Of a DNA stretch of 64,000 nucleotides, positions 25,606 through 37,542 are shown one piece after another. The DNA comes from Amphibalanus amphitrite (taxonomy: Eukaryota; Arthropoda; Thecostraca; Balanomorpha; Balanidae): NCBI RefSeq assembly GCF_019059575.1, contig NW_024882770.1, positions 62,001 through 126,000 on the forward strand, given 5' to 3'. Made by a program: the position numbers and the translations under genes. Under the pieces are notes generated by a model, which was not told the DNA's origin, did not search any database, and was given only the letters and a program-made list of their open reading frames with translations. Each line of letters opens with the position of its first letter. The stretch's first letter is position 1.

Positions 25606-25794
25606 AAGTTCTGTGTGTGGTCACACTTTTCAGCCTTAGGATATGTTCTTTCTTTTCATGTTCCTGTTCTATGAATTTCATCAGTTTTTAAAGGGTGCCT
25701 AAAGGCGAAATCGGTATTAGTATATATTAGGTCCGAGTGGACAATTGTGACGCTGTTGATACAAATATGTAACAGCAAAAAAATTAGGTTTTAA

Positions 25795-25925
25795 TGTTAG
25801 GTTAGGTTGTAGGTTTGTAGGTTTCAGGTTGGTAGGTTTGTAGGTTAGGTTAGGTTAGGTTGTAGGTTTGTAGGTTGTAGGTTGGTGGGTTGTAGGTAAA
25901 TAGGTAAGGTTAGGTCAGGTTTGAT
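25795..25925. repeat. Degenerate TTAGG/TAGGTTTG telomere-like repeat
   Basis: Runs of GGTTAGGTTAGGTT alternate with GTAGGTTTGTAGGTT. The complementary strand form (CCTAACCTAACC, ACCTACAAACC) recurs at about 26160-26185 and 26688-26745. TTAGG is the ancestral arthropod telomere repeat, but these short impure tracts are interstitial and could be ordinary microsatellites. Confidence 0.55.
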
Positions 25926-26059
25926 TATGTTTTTTCAGGACATATAAGTATCATTTTTGGATTCAGGATGTCAAATAATGTAAGAATATGAAAACTTTAT
26001 CTTTTTACAGTTACTCGGACTCAATGTATACTTTTACCTCGAAATCAGCTGGGAGAGTG

Positions 26060-26800
26060 CTTCATAGAGGAACTGGTATTAGTAGAGCAGACGTCACACG
26101 AAGGTTTTCCAACAAAGAAAGGCGCTATGCCTGGAGGTAGGTACTTCTTTCTAACAAAACCTAAACAAACCTAACCTAACCTGACCTAGGGTTTGTTCCC
26201 GTCGCTCCTCCAACCTCCTCCAAGCTCCTCTAACCTCATCTCGTTTCAAAAAATTGTTCCCGTCGCTCCTCCAAGCTCCTCCAAGCTCATCTTGATTTCA
26301 CATCTCACCACCACTATTTGCCTCCTCCCTCATCCCAAACGAAAGTTGGATTTTTGGAGGAGGCTCTGCGTAGACACATTTGGCGCACGTAATACAAATG
26401 TGAATTGTTTATAAATGAGATTTGAGGAAAGTGGAATTGATTTCAGTGATCGATGAGGATGGGATATCTTTTAATAGTAATGTTCGATATAAACCTATGG
26501 TTAATTTATTAGAAAGAAAAAGTTAACTCTAAATTGCTGTTTGCGCGCCATAAATCGCCGACCGTTACAGCCCGCAAACAGCTGATTTCCTCGCAAAAAT
26601 GTTCCCGTGGCTCCTCTGAAACGGCTCTCCTCCAAGCTCATCCAACCTCATCCGAGATTTTTTGGGAGGAGCGACGGGAACAGACCCCTAACCTAACCTA
26701 CAAACCTTCAACCTAAAAACCTACCCTACAACCTACAAACCTACAGCGCTTCTCCCTGGTTGGAAAACCTTGGTGTGACGTCTGCTCTACTAATGGAAAC
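26060..26800. repeat. Inverted repeat surrounding a MITE
   Basis: 26077-26110 (GTAGAGCAGACGTCACAC onward) is the inverted copy of about 26757-26796. Together with the mirrored TTAGG-like tracts, this forms a foldback structure with the element at 26189-26687 between the arms. Confidence 0.6.
26189..26687. mobile_element. MITE with GTTCCCGTCGCTCCTCC ends
   Basis: The left end GGGTTTGTTCCCGTCGCTCC and right end GGAGCGACGGGAACAGACCC are inverted repeats next to TA on both sides. The internal words CTCCTCCAAGCTC repeat on the left and near 26580-26660. It is another small element with an internal motif array. Confidence 0.65.
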
Positions 26801-27466
26801 TTGCCTGCGAGGAACTTGCCTGATGTCAATGTGCAGAAAAAACACTGAACCCAAGGCGCTGAACCTGTCCGTCCTCAGATTTCTGTGCAAAAGACTTGGG
26901 TCCTGACTTCCTCTAATCCTGAGGTACAATCTTGGGCAAGGCTATATAAATTTTGGGTACAATCGCTATTACAGTGCCTTATAGGACTAAAAACGGTTCA
27001 ATCAAATATGTGTGAAAGGCAATGTCAAAAGCGACCAAATAACAGCAGAAACAATGCGTGTCGATCACAGAACTCTATTATAATCAATGCCATAGAAACC
27101 AAGGCCATATAAGTTAGAACTGGTTAGAACATACCTACGGCCTTGATCAAGGCTATAGCCACGGTGACTATAAATGGCAATAGGAAGGCCCTATATACCG
27201 GCTATAGAACGATTATATGTAAAGGTTTGATATATACCCTGGGTTTGATGGTGTTGATCGAAATTCAAGCCAAGATACCTATAAGAAACCATAAGAAACT
27301 GCCGGACCATTTTTGTCGACAGACATTGCGCTGTTGATAGATGCAGTGGCGCAGCCTATTTAACTGCAATATTTTAGGTTATAAATATTTGGCATATGTT
27401 ATTCTAAATGGTGGGTACCTAATATTACCTTACCTTACCTTCAAGGTGTTCGGGTTAAAGAAGGCC
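26800..27466. other. No recognised feature
   Basis: AT-rich sequence without recognisable genes or terminal repeats. Confidence 0.35.
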
Positions 27467-27702
27467 ACTTGGCCAGGGGCGTCGACACTGGTCCGACTTT
27501 TCCGACTAGTCGGACCACTTTTTCGACTAGGCGGTGCCCTGCTGTGGCTCGCGGGGGCCCCTGCTGCCAGGGCCTCGTCTAAGGAATTTTCACTGGGGGG
27601 GCAGAGACTGAAGGACCCAAACCTAGGGTACCCCCAAATCCTGTTTTCTCACCGGATTTAGGCCACTTGTTTTTCGTCACAGCCCTGAGACCAATATTTT
27701 TT

Positions 27703-28628
27703 TTAACAAAAAAAAAAAAACAAAAAAAGAGCCATGCTCGTTCGTATAGGGGGGGGGGGGGGTCGAACGGACCTTCCCCGGTTTTTCACGAATAACTCAC
27801 GTAAAAGCGGCTGACCGCGACGAAACTTTCAGTACCCTCGCGTTAGTCAATTTTACACTTACTCTGAAAATGTCATGACCCTGACCGTAACGACCTTTGA
27901 CCTGTGACTTCTTTTCGAGACCATATTTGGCCGGAATCGCGATTCGGCGTATGTCGGCTCGCATTAGCCGCGCGTTTGCAGTCTTTTCGTGGTTTCAAGC
28001 GTTCAAACATGGAATATGATATTGCTCCCATGCATTAGGGTAGGCGTCAAGGTCACCGCGAGGTCAGGTCAGGTCATTGGCTTTTGATGACTTTGGCTCA
28101 CTTTTTCGAGTTTTACATGATTCTAGGCCAGTTTTTGGAGCTGAATTCGAATTTAGCAACCATTTGAACATTTACGAAGTAGTTTTGGTGCCTTCGTAAC
28201 ATGTTACGAAGCTGTCAGAGCCAGAGGTGGTTGCCACCTACTACGAATACCCGGCAAAACCCTTACTGGTTGACCTGACCTGACCTGACCCGACCTGGCC
28301 TAAATGCATGAAGACATTATCTGTGATAATTAACTAACATGATATTCGTGATCAGCACCCGAAAAAAAACATAACAGCCACCCTTTACCACGTTGTAACA
28401 GGTCCCGCGATTTTCCCGACTTTAGGGTCATAGACCTGACCTGGAAGGTCAACTGAAGACTAAGGACCTTAAAATGAGGCATCATCTGCTTCCTCTCGTG
28501 ACAGGCAACACGGTGGTTTTCTCCGCGAAGCTCTAGCTCGATCAGGGGCGAAACGGCAAGAGGCAAGGTCCAACGCCCCTTCCCCCCCTATACGTTCGCG
28601 GCTGGAAAAACACCAATACGGGCGAGAG
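27703..28628. mobile_element. AGGTCA-rich TTAA MITE, worn left end
   Basis: The right end ACGGGCGAGAG is followed by TTAA (28629-28632). The left side keeps the 'CGTTCGTATAGGGG' G/C hairpin (27740-27775), but the outermost bases are replaced by an A-rich stretch after a TTAA at 27703-27706. AGGTCA/TGACCT arrays lie at 28045-28080, 28262-28300 and 28430-28455. The middle is closely related to 38878-39747. Confidence 0.65.
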
Positions 28629-29054
28629 TTAAGAGTAATGTGTTACCCCCTCACATTGCCCCACCAGACAGTGCTAAACATATTTTTCCGTGTTGGGCCG
28701 TGGGCGTTTGATTGAGTGGGAGGGGGGGGGGGCACAAACACGAGTTGGGTCACTGGCAGCTGCCAATTGACAATTTGCTACTTGAATCGCAGTAGCAAAA
28801 TCACAGAATCACAGTGGATACTCAGCTCTATAAATCACAAAACTCTGGCTTTTCCCGTAGTCTTGGAGTATGAACAGTTTTTGAGCAAATAATTTAACGT
28901 TTCTCGTTAAATTCGTATAAGACTCCTAACAAAAACGCATTGCAGAGAAGGTAATTTTGTGAGAAGTTCACGTTTTGACTGGGGGGGCAAATGTTGGCCA
29001 CTGGGGGGCAATCCGCTCGACTGGGGAGGCAATTGCCCCCCCCAGTTAACATGT

Positions 29055-29300
29055 TAGACGAGGCCCTGCCTGCTGCAGACCGCGGGGGCCCTACTGCGGC
29101 TCGGGGGGCCCTGCTAGAGACCGCGGGGGCCCTGCTGCGCCTCTGGGGCCCTGCTAGACACCGCGGGGCCCTGCTGCGGCCCGCGGGGTCCCCTTCTGCG
29201 GCCGCGGGGGGCCCCTGTTGGGGCTCTCGGGGGGGCCCCTGCCAGGGGCCCCTGCTGCGGCCACGGGGGACCCTGGGGGCCCCCACCGGTGGGAGCCCCC
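29055..29300. repeat. GGGGGCCCTGCTGCGG minisatellite
   Basis: About nine degenerate units of a GC-rich 25-30 base repeat. A shorter relative lies at 27535-27575. Long open frames here on both strands are low-complexity. Confidence 0.65.
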
Positions 29301-29686
29301 CGAGAAAAAGTCGGACCAGTTTTCCTTACGCGTCGACGCCCCTGCTGACTTGGCCTAAGGATCCCGCTCTCATCGAGCTCGGGAGGACAAGGGCGGATCC
29401 AGGGGGGCCAAAGGGGCCATGGCCCCCCCTTTGGCGCTGATGTCCGTGAAGGACATGCGGCATGTCCGGACATGCGGCGCTGAAAGGGGGGGCCAACATA
29501 TCTTTTGCCCCCCCCCCCCCTCTCATCCATGTTCTTTCTCACAGCCGGCCAATTTTTTTCAGAATTATTTTCACCATTTTCATCGACGCTAAGGCCGAAC
29601 ATCAACCTTTTTTGTCATAGGTGGGTAAATATGAACAGGGAATAGGGATTTACGCACGAACGCAATTTGGCGTGCTGGCAACCAGC

Positions 29687-30360
29687 TTATGCAGCACAGA
29701 CGACTTTATTCTCGACTATGTCCGTTTGGCTGTAACTGCAGGGCGCCGAGGCTGGCTCGCTGGCTTCTATTTGTCCATGTTTTGCTGGAAGGTAGCCCAA
29801 AGATCCTCGAGCAGGATTAGGGTCCGGATGGTAGCCGGTTAATTTCTTCAGAATTCCGGCAGGTTCGATTCGGACAACCACCTGGACCTTGGCAGAGCAA
29901 TGAGCTGGCGCGCCGTCCTGCATGAAATTGCATGCTGACCTGCCATTGACCGTCGAGGCCATGCGTCGACTCAGAACTGAGCCGCTGGAGGCTATTGTTG
30001 TTAATGAGCCTCAGTGAACTCTTCTATAGCGTGTCATGGTCCTGTCTGGAGATGGGAGCAGCTTTGCCAAATTATTCACCAATTTGCCACTCTTCCTGGC
30101 CGCCATTTCAATGCGATTTCCTCCCCGGGCCAAATGGTGGGCGAATGCCCGATCTCGGACAATCAGCAACACTGCCAGCAGTCGTATGCTTATCCCACCA
30201 GTGCGGGACTGTGCAGGCAGATGTCCCAACTGACCAGCAATAACACGCTGTGTTATTTTGGCCTGAAGCATGTCGACTATCTGGTTCAGCTCCCCGAGAT
30301 TGAAATTTATTACCTTCATTTTGCCTTCATTTTGCGACGCGGCCATTCGGGGGAGGGGGG
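29687..30360 (-). pseudogene. Tc1/mariner transposase remnant
   Basis: The minus strand opens near 30340 with a helix-turn-helix segment (LNQIVDMLQAKITQRVIAGQLG), as in the paired-like DNA-binding domain of Tc1-type enzymes. At 29962-29880 it reads FMQDGAPAHCSAKVQ, matching the FQQDNAPCH block with the second catalytic Asp, followed by a worn DPNP block. The frame shifts between these blocks, so it is dead. I did not find the terminal repeats with confidence. Confidence 0.75.
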
Positions 30361-30369
30361 GGGGGGGCA

Positions 30370-31690
30370 ATCTATCTGTGTATAACTGGCAGTAGCTCGG
30401 TGACCCATGATCCGAGGTTCGGTCGCGACCTCATGTTCCGCGGCCAAGGACCGTGCAATGCAGAGGTGCAGCCAAAATATTTATCTCTTAGGGGCAGAAA
30501 CGATTAGAAACCGCATAAGTGTTGTCCTTTAGGTAGAGGACAACACTTTTGCCGGACCCTGCATAAGACCACCCTGCAGTTTCCCTTCAACCGGCTTTGA
30601 TCCAGCAAAAATAGTCACGCGTTAGCCTCTCTACTTAACCCGCGCCAGGCCGGTCCTCGGTGCCAACCGCTCCGTGTCTGAACACCCCTCTCCTTCTAAC
30701 TCGGCTCCTGGGTCACGTAGCGTTACGCGGAAAGCGGCATTCGAAAGAGCTTCGAAAATCAAGACAAAAGCAGTCATTTCTTAAGTCTGGTCAAAGGTCA
30801 GGTCACCAGACCAGAGAACATCAAAGGAAAAATCTTGCCTATGTCAACACATTTCGAAATACTGGCGCATATCTCAAGAACCAACAGAGCTGCAGCGCCG
30901 CAGAAAAACGCATTCGATAGCCTTTCAACGCTTTTCCTAAAGACATTGCTAACATTTGACCTCAGGTCAACGGTTTAGCCGCCAGATGGTAAAATTGAAA
31001 GTATCTGCTTTTACGAACAATGTTTTTTTTTTAAATAACTTTTGACTCAAGAAACGTCGAAATCTCTCTTCGAGATGGCTCGAATGAACTATAATTTGGT
31101 CTTAAAAGGTCAAAAGGTATTTTGAAAAATTTGACCTTGGGTCAAGAAAATGACCTGATCGGAATAGCTCATTTTGCATATCATTAGATCCCTATTGTCG
31201 ACCTGAACAAATCAAATGTGTTTTCATTGCTCTAGCATGTCTCCATAAAAGTGTAGGAGGGCGGCTCCTCCTCCCGTGCCGCCGCCTTGCTCGGGCGGCT
31301 ATATGCTGACACAGTGGACTGCCGCTCCGAGACTGTGTCGGAAGTGGGACTCTGCCGCTGCAAGCGCCCGCGGCCGCAGGTCACGCGCCGTGGGCTATAT
31401 GCCGAGCTATGAGGCGACGGCTTGTGACACTTGACAGTGTGGTGGCGGCTGCTGATTGGCTGGCGCTGCGACGCCAGGGCAGCCGCCGATTGGCTTCCCC
31501 TCGGGAACCTTCTGTACCTGAAGGTCGTCTGAAGGTCATTCTGGAGCCGGGGGCATTGAGACTGGAGCTGGGGAACTGAAACTTGGACTTGAACTGGAAC
31601 TTGGACTTGGCTTTGAACTGGTCTTGGTGTTCAGAATATACTTTGACTATGTTTTACGTTTAATCGATCCACGGCCATGTCTACAAAAGT
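30370..31690. other. Mixed sequence with AGGTCA fragments and a GC-rich island
   Basis: AGGTCA/TGACCT words at 30795-30815, 30958-30970 and 31130-31155 belong to worn repeats. 31255-31530 is GC-rich and has two GATTGGCT words (inverted CCAAT boxes) at about 31455 and 31487, so a promoter-like island is possible, but no adjoining gene is visible. Confidence 0.35.
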
Positions 31691-31977
31691 TATTGTCAAA
31701 AAACTGTTGATTTGGCTATTTGATTTGGCTGATGACCAGGAACACAATGACAGTGACACCATTTTTAAGCTTTAGCGTCATTGTGTGCCAAGTTATTGGC
31801 AAAAACGTCATTTGACCTCAGTTGACCTCATTTGACCTGACCCATGGATAAGTACACCAAATAAAGAAGCACCAAGTGACATGCTGTTAATGTACTGTGG
31901 TTTCAAAGCACAAAAGTGATAGAACGAAGCGGATATATCCAGTATCGTCCGAATTGAATATTTTCCCATAGGCTTAA
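31690..31977. mobile_element. AGGTCA element, left piece of a host copy
   Basis: It matches, inverted, the continuous copy at about 44384-44640. Together with 42827-43180 it reconstitutes one element split by the composite insertion 31978-42826. Confidence 0.75.
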
Positions 31978-32768
31978 AGGTAGTGTGCCACCTTCCAATG
32001 ATTTCCCATTTTATTTTTCCTAGGATAAGAAGCTTCTGTTTTTACCTAATATCGCAAAAAAAAAAATCAAAAATGGGCCTGGAATAGTGCCTTTTTCGCC
32101 TAAAAGTTTATCGGTTTTTCGATATGTAAAACAACTGTAGTGGGCTGACCTGCAAACAGGCGTCGGCAACAATCGCGAATGCGGCGCACATGTGACAATA
32201 AGCAAAGGTCATTATAGAGTTACGACGTACGGGAATGAGTTATCAGGTGTCTAATCGTAGAGAACACAATGTCGAACCTTAAACTGTAAGCCTGTATTGG
32301 TATTGTTTCTTTTATTTGGCTGTCGAACATTATTTATGGTTTGAAATATGATTTTATGTAAAATAATTGATATGAAAAAGCCGTCTCTTAAGTTATGACC
32401 CCATTTCACCCACGGACGTATAAATAAACTGGACCCGCAACCACCTCCATTCAGGTAAAGCCGACAAGGCGCCATTTTACGTTGCCAAAAACCCGTGCTC
32501 TGAAAGGTCATCGAGCCAATACAATTGGAATTGCGTCTAAACGGATGATCGGATCGAGATGCTGGTGGTACCGTTCGACGGGTAATGCTTTGAGGCAGGT
32601 GATGATGCATGTCACAGGTCATTCGGTGTCACGTGGCGCGTGCCACGTGCCGACAAAGTCAGGAAGGGCAAAAACCTTTAAGCGACGCTCCAAATTAAAC
32701 GGTGGGCGGCACAGGTGCCAAATTCACAGGTCACATGTCCCGGTGTTTGACCATTAACATATGGTATG

Positions 32769-33260
32769 CAGGGTTGTGCTTGACTCAAAAAAATTTGCCG
32801 ACTCGACTCATCATTCAACTTCAGAAAGCCCTGACTCAACTCTGACTCAAACAAGGAGCTGATTTTTTCCCTTGACTCGACTCATGACTCAAGCGGCTCA
32901 ATGAAAATATGAGTTGACTCAAACTTGACTCAAATTTTTTGTTGAATCAAGTGAGTTGACTCAAAATTGACTCAGATAAAAAAGTTGTTGAGCGGGGGGG
33001 GGGGGTGTGAAAAAAAAAAATCCAGCAGCAGGGCCAGGGCTAAGTTGTTAAGCGGGGGGGGGGGTGTTTGACTCAATTCAATGTCAAGTTATTTTACTGA
33101 CTCAACTCTGACTCAACTCATCGCCTTAATATTTTTGTCTGACTCAACTCTGACTCAACTCAACAGCTCAACATTTTATCCGACTCGACTCAAATCTGAC
33201 TCATTTGAGTCAGAGTTGAGTCAAATTTCTGACTCGACTCATGAGTCAAGCACAACCCTG
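32769..33260. mobile_element. hAT MITE with TGACTCA array
   Basis: The ends CAGGGTTGTGCTTGACTC and GAGTCAAGCACAACCCTG are perfect inverted repeats, flanked by ATGGTATG at 32761-32768 and 33261-33268. The other foldback arm (about 37670-37685) shows the site without the insert. At least 17 copies of TGACTCA or TGAGTCA occur in 492 bases. Two G11 runs lie near 33000 and 33060. Confidence 0.9.
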
Positions 33261-33882
33261 ATGGTATGCTCGGCAGCAGGGGGTGCGGAATGCACGCGCC
33301 AGGGGCGAAAAACATGTTTTGAGGAGGCATCCTCCGATTCCGGAAAACTTTGACCTAGGCACACCAAATTTGGCACACTGACACGACTGGACGAGCGCTT
33401 TAAGGCGCTGTGCAAATAGATGTGCTGGGGTACACGGTGCACGTGCTCTACACGTGCAAACCTTTTGATGTTGCACTCTGTGTCACATATACGGGCAGAG
33501 CGGGTAGCGCTAGCAAGCTCAAAGTGCTAAATTTACCCAGGCCAACCAGAATGTATTCCCGCATAGTTATTGAGCATATCCATCTCCTGGTGGACCCCGA
33601 AGGTGCGCTCTGCACGTGCAAAAATTATCCGCGCCGGGCGGTGGGGATGCTTGGACACCCCATGTAGATTTATGTAAATATCTCGAAAACGGCGTTGTGG
33701 AGCGCCGCCGTTTTTAGCACACCCTTTCATGCATCTTTTTCACACATGCTGCATAATTTTCAGACCCAGGTCACTCAAGGCTAGGTCACCAGGTTACGTC
33801 CAAGTGGCCTTACCTTAGGAAAAGTTATAATGCCCATCATAGCTACACAGACTGAACAATCGGTCTAAAACGTTGGCAGCGA

Positions 33883-36125
33883 TTACCGTCGAGTGAATTT
33901 CAGGAATTTTGGTCGAGTGAATTTCAGGTCGAGGTCAGATCAAGGTCAGGTCAAGTGAGGTCAAATTTTGAAGTTGGTTGTTAGGGCCTAAAAAGGTGTC
34001 TATCTGATGCAGTTTTTCACGGCGAATCGAATGGTGCTATTTTTGTTTCCGTACGAGGTCTAGAACTTCCAAAAAGTTCATTTTTCAACTTTTTTGTGTG
34101 TCGTGACGTCATTAAATTTTTTCATAACTCCCACATTTTTGAACCGATTCTTCTAAAAATTGGTATGTAGGTGCACATAGACCACATCTCTGACATATAT
34201 TCCGGTTTTTTCGATACACTCAAAATTTTGGATTTTATAATTATTTTCCCAAAAAAGTCAGTTTTTTAAAAAATGTTGGCCAAAATCCAAAATTTTCAAA
34301 AAACCGAGATAGCCATTTGATAGACAAAGTAGAATTACGTATAACCTTTTTGTTACGTCTTGATTCCTTTAAAAATGAAGATGTTAGCGGCGTTTGAAAT
34401 TTTGCCGTTTTTGAGGCGAAAATGGCGAACATGACGTCACTAAAACGTCAATTTCTCAGAAATTTCCGACGGATTTCGCTCAAATTTTCAGGGAACGTGT
34501 CAAATTGATGTAAGAAAAGGTACTGCGCAATTACATAAATTGCGTGCAAATTTTGATCAAATTTGAAAAATCCAATTTGAGTGCAATTACTCAAAAACGC
34601 ATTGCAAAAATTCGCGAGGGTGGGTAAAATTTACCCCCCCCAGCCCCGCGCGGGTTATAGGTAAGTCAATGGGAGACAATTGAACTGCGCTTCTGTTGCA
34701 CGAAACTCATATTAATAAACAATGCACTCAAATAACGGGACACGGGTAGCAGGGAAACGTGACATATTTAATCAGGAAATTGCACCTGTGACCTTTACTT
34801 ATGTCCTGGGGTTATTTCAGGTCATGACAGTCATCCACAACATTTTGACAGTAACCTTTGGTAGAGACATGCAAGAGCGCTGAAAACACTTTTGATATGT
34901 TTAGTTCAACTTCGTAAATTGAGGTTGTTGCCAGTTCTACGGGTCATTTATCAGGAATGTCATGTTTGTTTTGATCACAGCTGATGTTTTCATGCATTTA
35001 GGCCAGGTCGGGTCAGGTCAGGTCAGGTCAGGTCAGCCAGTAGGTGTCCTGCCGCTTATCCATAGTAGGTGTCAACCCGACCACTGATGGCGTCGTAACA
35101 TGTTACGAAGGCAATGAAACTATAACATCTTAAATGTTAAACTGAATGCTAAATTCGAAATCAGCTCCAAAAAAACTGTCCTAGAAACATGTAAAACTCG
35201 AAAAGGTGAACCAAGGTCATTAAAGGCCAGTGACCTTGACCTAATTTTCACGTGACTTTGACACCCACCATATTGCATGTGACCAGCATCATATCACATG
35301 TTTGAACGCTTGAGTTGAAACCACGAAAAGACAGCAAACGCGCAGTTAGTGCGCGCCGACATACGCCGAATCGCGATTCAGGCCAAATGCATGGTCTCGT
35401 AATAATAACTTAATATCAGATGCTGATTTACCGCTACTCAGTCAAGTTAAAACCATTTCTTGGCCGCGGTCACCGGTCCAGGCCACCACATAATCGTACC
35501 TATTACACTGCGCTTGCTCAATGCTCAGTTCGTATTGTAAAAGCACTGCGGCACAGCATAGATGCAGGCGCTCTGCTACTGCCATCTATGGGTGAAAGAT
35601 GAAGATAATGGTTGTTGTGGTACAGTATCACTACAGGCGCCGATAATGCTTTATAATTGTACTTTTTGTGTTAAGACTGCAAGAGCTTTTGCCTTTTGCG
35701 CTACCTACAATTAATCTTTTTTGTCATTTTTCATTTTTACCTATGTTGGTAAATGAAGCGCAGTTCAATTGTCTCCCATTGACTTACCTATAGGTAATAG
35801 AAAGGTCGCAAAATCAACAGAACCCTAAGTCAGTGACAGTGAACTACCGAGGTAGAGGTACTTTACGTATATATGGTGCTCTTGGTAATCGCTGCGTTCG
35901 CCGCGTTCATCACGTGTCTCTCGAGACGAGACACGTGATGAACGCGTTTTTAATCATGATGCCGTGCAGGTGGTGTTTTTTATCCTGAGCTATATGTATA
36001 TTTTAGGTTGTGTAACATCGTGAGTGTGTATTTTACCCTGCATGCTATGATCCGATTTTATTGACGTGAAGGCCATAATAGCCACTTGTCTTGTGGATGG
36101 CTCTTTAAGAAACTACTACTACTCG
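33883..36125. repeat. Foldback loop with AGGTCA sequence
   Basis: Contains AGGTCA/TGACCT stretches (33935-33965, 35005-35040, 35205-35240). An inverted pair, ATAGGTAAGTCAATGGGAG at 34660 and its complement at about 35780, brackets a nested segment. Parts match 28150-28300 and 39160-39400. No transposase is readable. Confidence 0.55.
35902..35946. repeat. Perfect 19-bp hairpin containing CACGTG
   Basis: 35902-35920 and 35928-35946 are exact reverse complements around a 7-base loop. Each arm holds the E-box CACGTG and is followed by T residues (35947-35950). Confidence 0.8.
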
Positions 36126-36616
36126 CTGCCAACGTTTTAGACCGATTGTTCAGTCTGTGTAGCTATGATGGGCATTATAACTTTTCCTAAGGTAAGGCCA
36201 CTTGGACGTAACCTGGTGACCTAGCCTTGAGTGACCTGGGTCTGAAAATTATGCAGCATGTGTGAAAAAGATGCATGAAAGGGTGTGCTAAAAACGGCGG
36301 CGCTCCACAACGCCGTTTTCGAGATATTTACATAAATCTACATGGGGTGTCCAAGCATCCCCACCGCCCGGCGCGGATAATTTTTGCACGTGCAGAGCGC
36401 ACCTTCGGGGTCCACCAGGAGATGGATATGCTCAATAACTATGCGGGAATACATTCTGGTTGGCCTGGGTAAATTTAGCACTTTGAGCTTGCTAGCGCTA
36501 CCCGCTCTGCCCGTATATGTGACACAGAGTGCAACATCAAAAGGTGTGCACGTGCACAGCACGTGCACAGCACGTGCACCGTGTACCCCAGCACATCTAT
36601 TTGCACAGCGCCTTAA

Positions 36617-37542
36617 CCCGGCAGTTGCTGGGGTATTTCGCCACCCACCGTTTGCTGGGGGGGGGGGGGGGCGTTAAAGCCCCCAGCCGATAACTCGACA
36701 ACCAATAGGCGCAGCGAAACGCACGAGGCGGCAAACGAAAGAGCGCGACGAGACGCTTCAGATGAGCACTTTAAAGTTGAATTTTGAGGTCACAGGTCGG
36801 GTCAAGGTCAGGTCAAACACCTGAAATCGGGCTTTCAGTAGCATGGACTTCAGGACTTCGCAATGGGCGCCTCTCGCCATAAACTCTGTCAAAACGGTGC
36901 ACAATCCACCCTATAAGGCCTACAAGAGTGTCAGCTTCATATAGGGGTCAGTCAAGCATAGGTCAGGGTCAAGGTCAGGTCAACCGGGTAGGCACATATC
37001 CCCGAAAATCAAAACTGATATTCACAGCCTGTAACACATGTTTTATGGGTAATTTGGGGCGTAGAACACGATGGTCACTTTCATTTTATCATATGTGTAC
37101 GTGTTTGGCTCAAAAACTTCAATTTAAGAAATTCATGTATCATGGTCGTGAAGTAGTCACGAAAAATTTCCAAGATTCACTTCAAGATTTTGGAAAATGC
37201 GGAACGATAATCAATAATCGAAGATAGCCATTTAATTGATCATTGTATTGGCAGTCTAATGGCGTTTACGGCATGTCTGTATGTCTATTCTGTGATTTTA
37301 TATGATTTTTTGAACATATGCCGTTTTTGGTCGAAAACTCAGAAATCATGACGTCACTAAAACCTCGATATCTCAAAAATTTTCGGACCGATTTTTTTTT
37401 GAAACTTTGTCACAATAAACTTCAATCAATTCCCTACAGCTATCCAAAATTTGGCGCGCCTGCGGCGCGCCGTTTTTATGCTATGGCCCGGCGAAAAAAG
37501 TGGGGGCGTTTAACGCCCCCCCCCCCCCCAGCAACTCGCGGG
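36617..37542. mobile_element. AGGTCA-rich TTAA MITE with proven empty site
   Basis: Flanked by TTAA (36613-36616, 37543-37546). The ends are CCCGGCAGTTGCTGGGG and CCCCAGCAACTCGCGGG. The opposite arm of the foldback carries the same sequence with a single TTAA at 33400-33403 and no insert, so boundaries and target duplication are shown directly. It is an inverted relative of 7029-7944. Confidence 0.92.

Larger units (their letters stand above)
27475..29347. mobile_element. hAT-like element with 8-bp target duplication
   Basis: ACTTGGCC flanks both sides (27467-27474 and 29348-29355). The ends AGGGGCGTCGACAC and GCGTCGACGCCCCTGCTG are inverted repeats followed by a shared GGTCCGACTTTT block. 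No transposase is visible. It holds an AGGTCA element, a GC-rich minisatellite (about 29055-29300) and a piece also found inverted at 12870-12970. Confidence 0.75.

Noticed and set aside
25795-25925. True chromosome end
   Set aside because: Short, impure tracts with unique and repeat sequence on both sides.
33533-36472. Conserved gene seen twice (identical 65-residue ORFs)
   Set aside because: The two ORFs are the two arms of one foldback element; identity is due to duplication, not selection.
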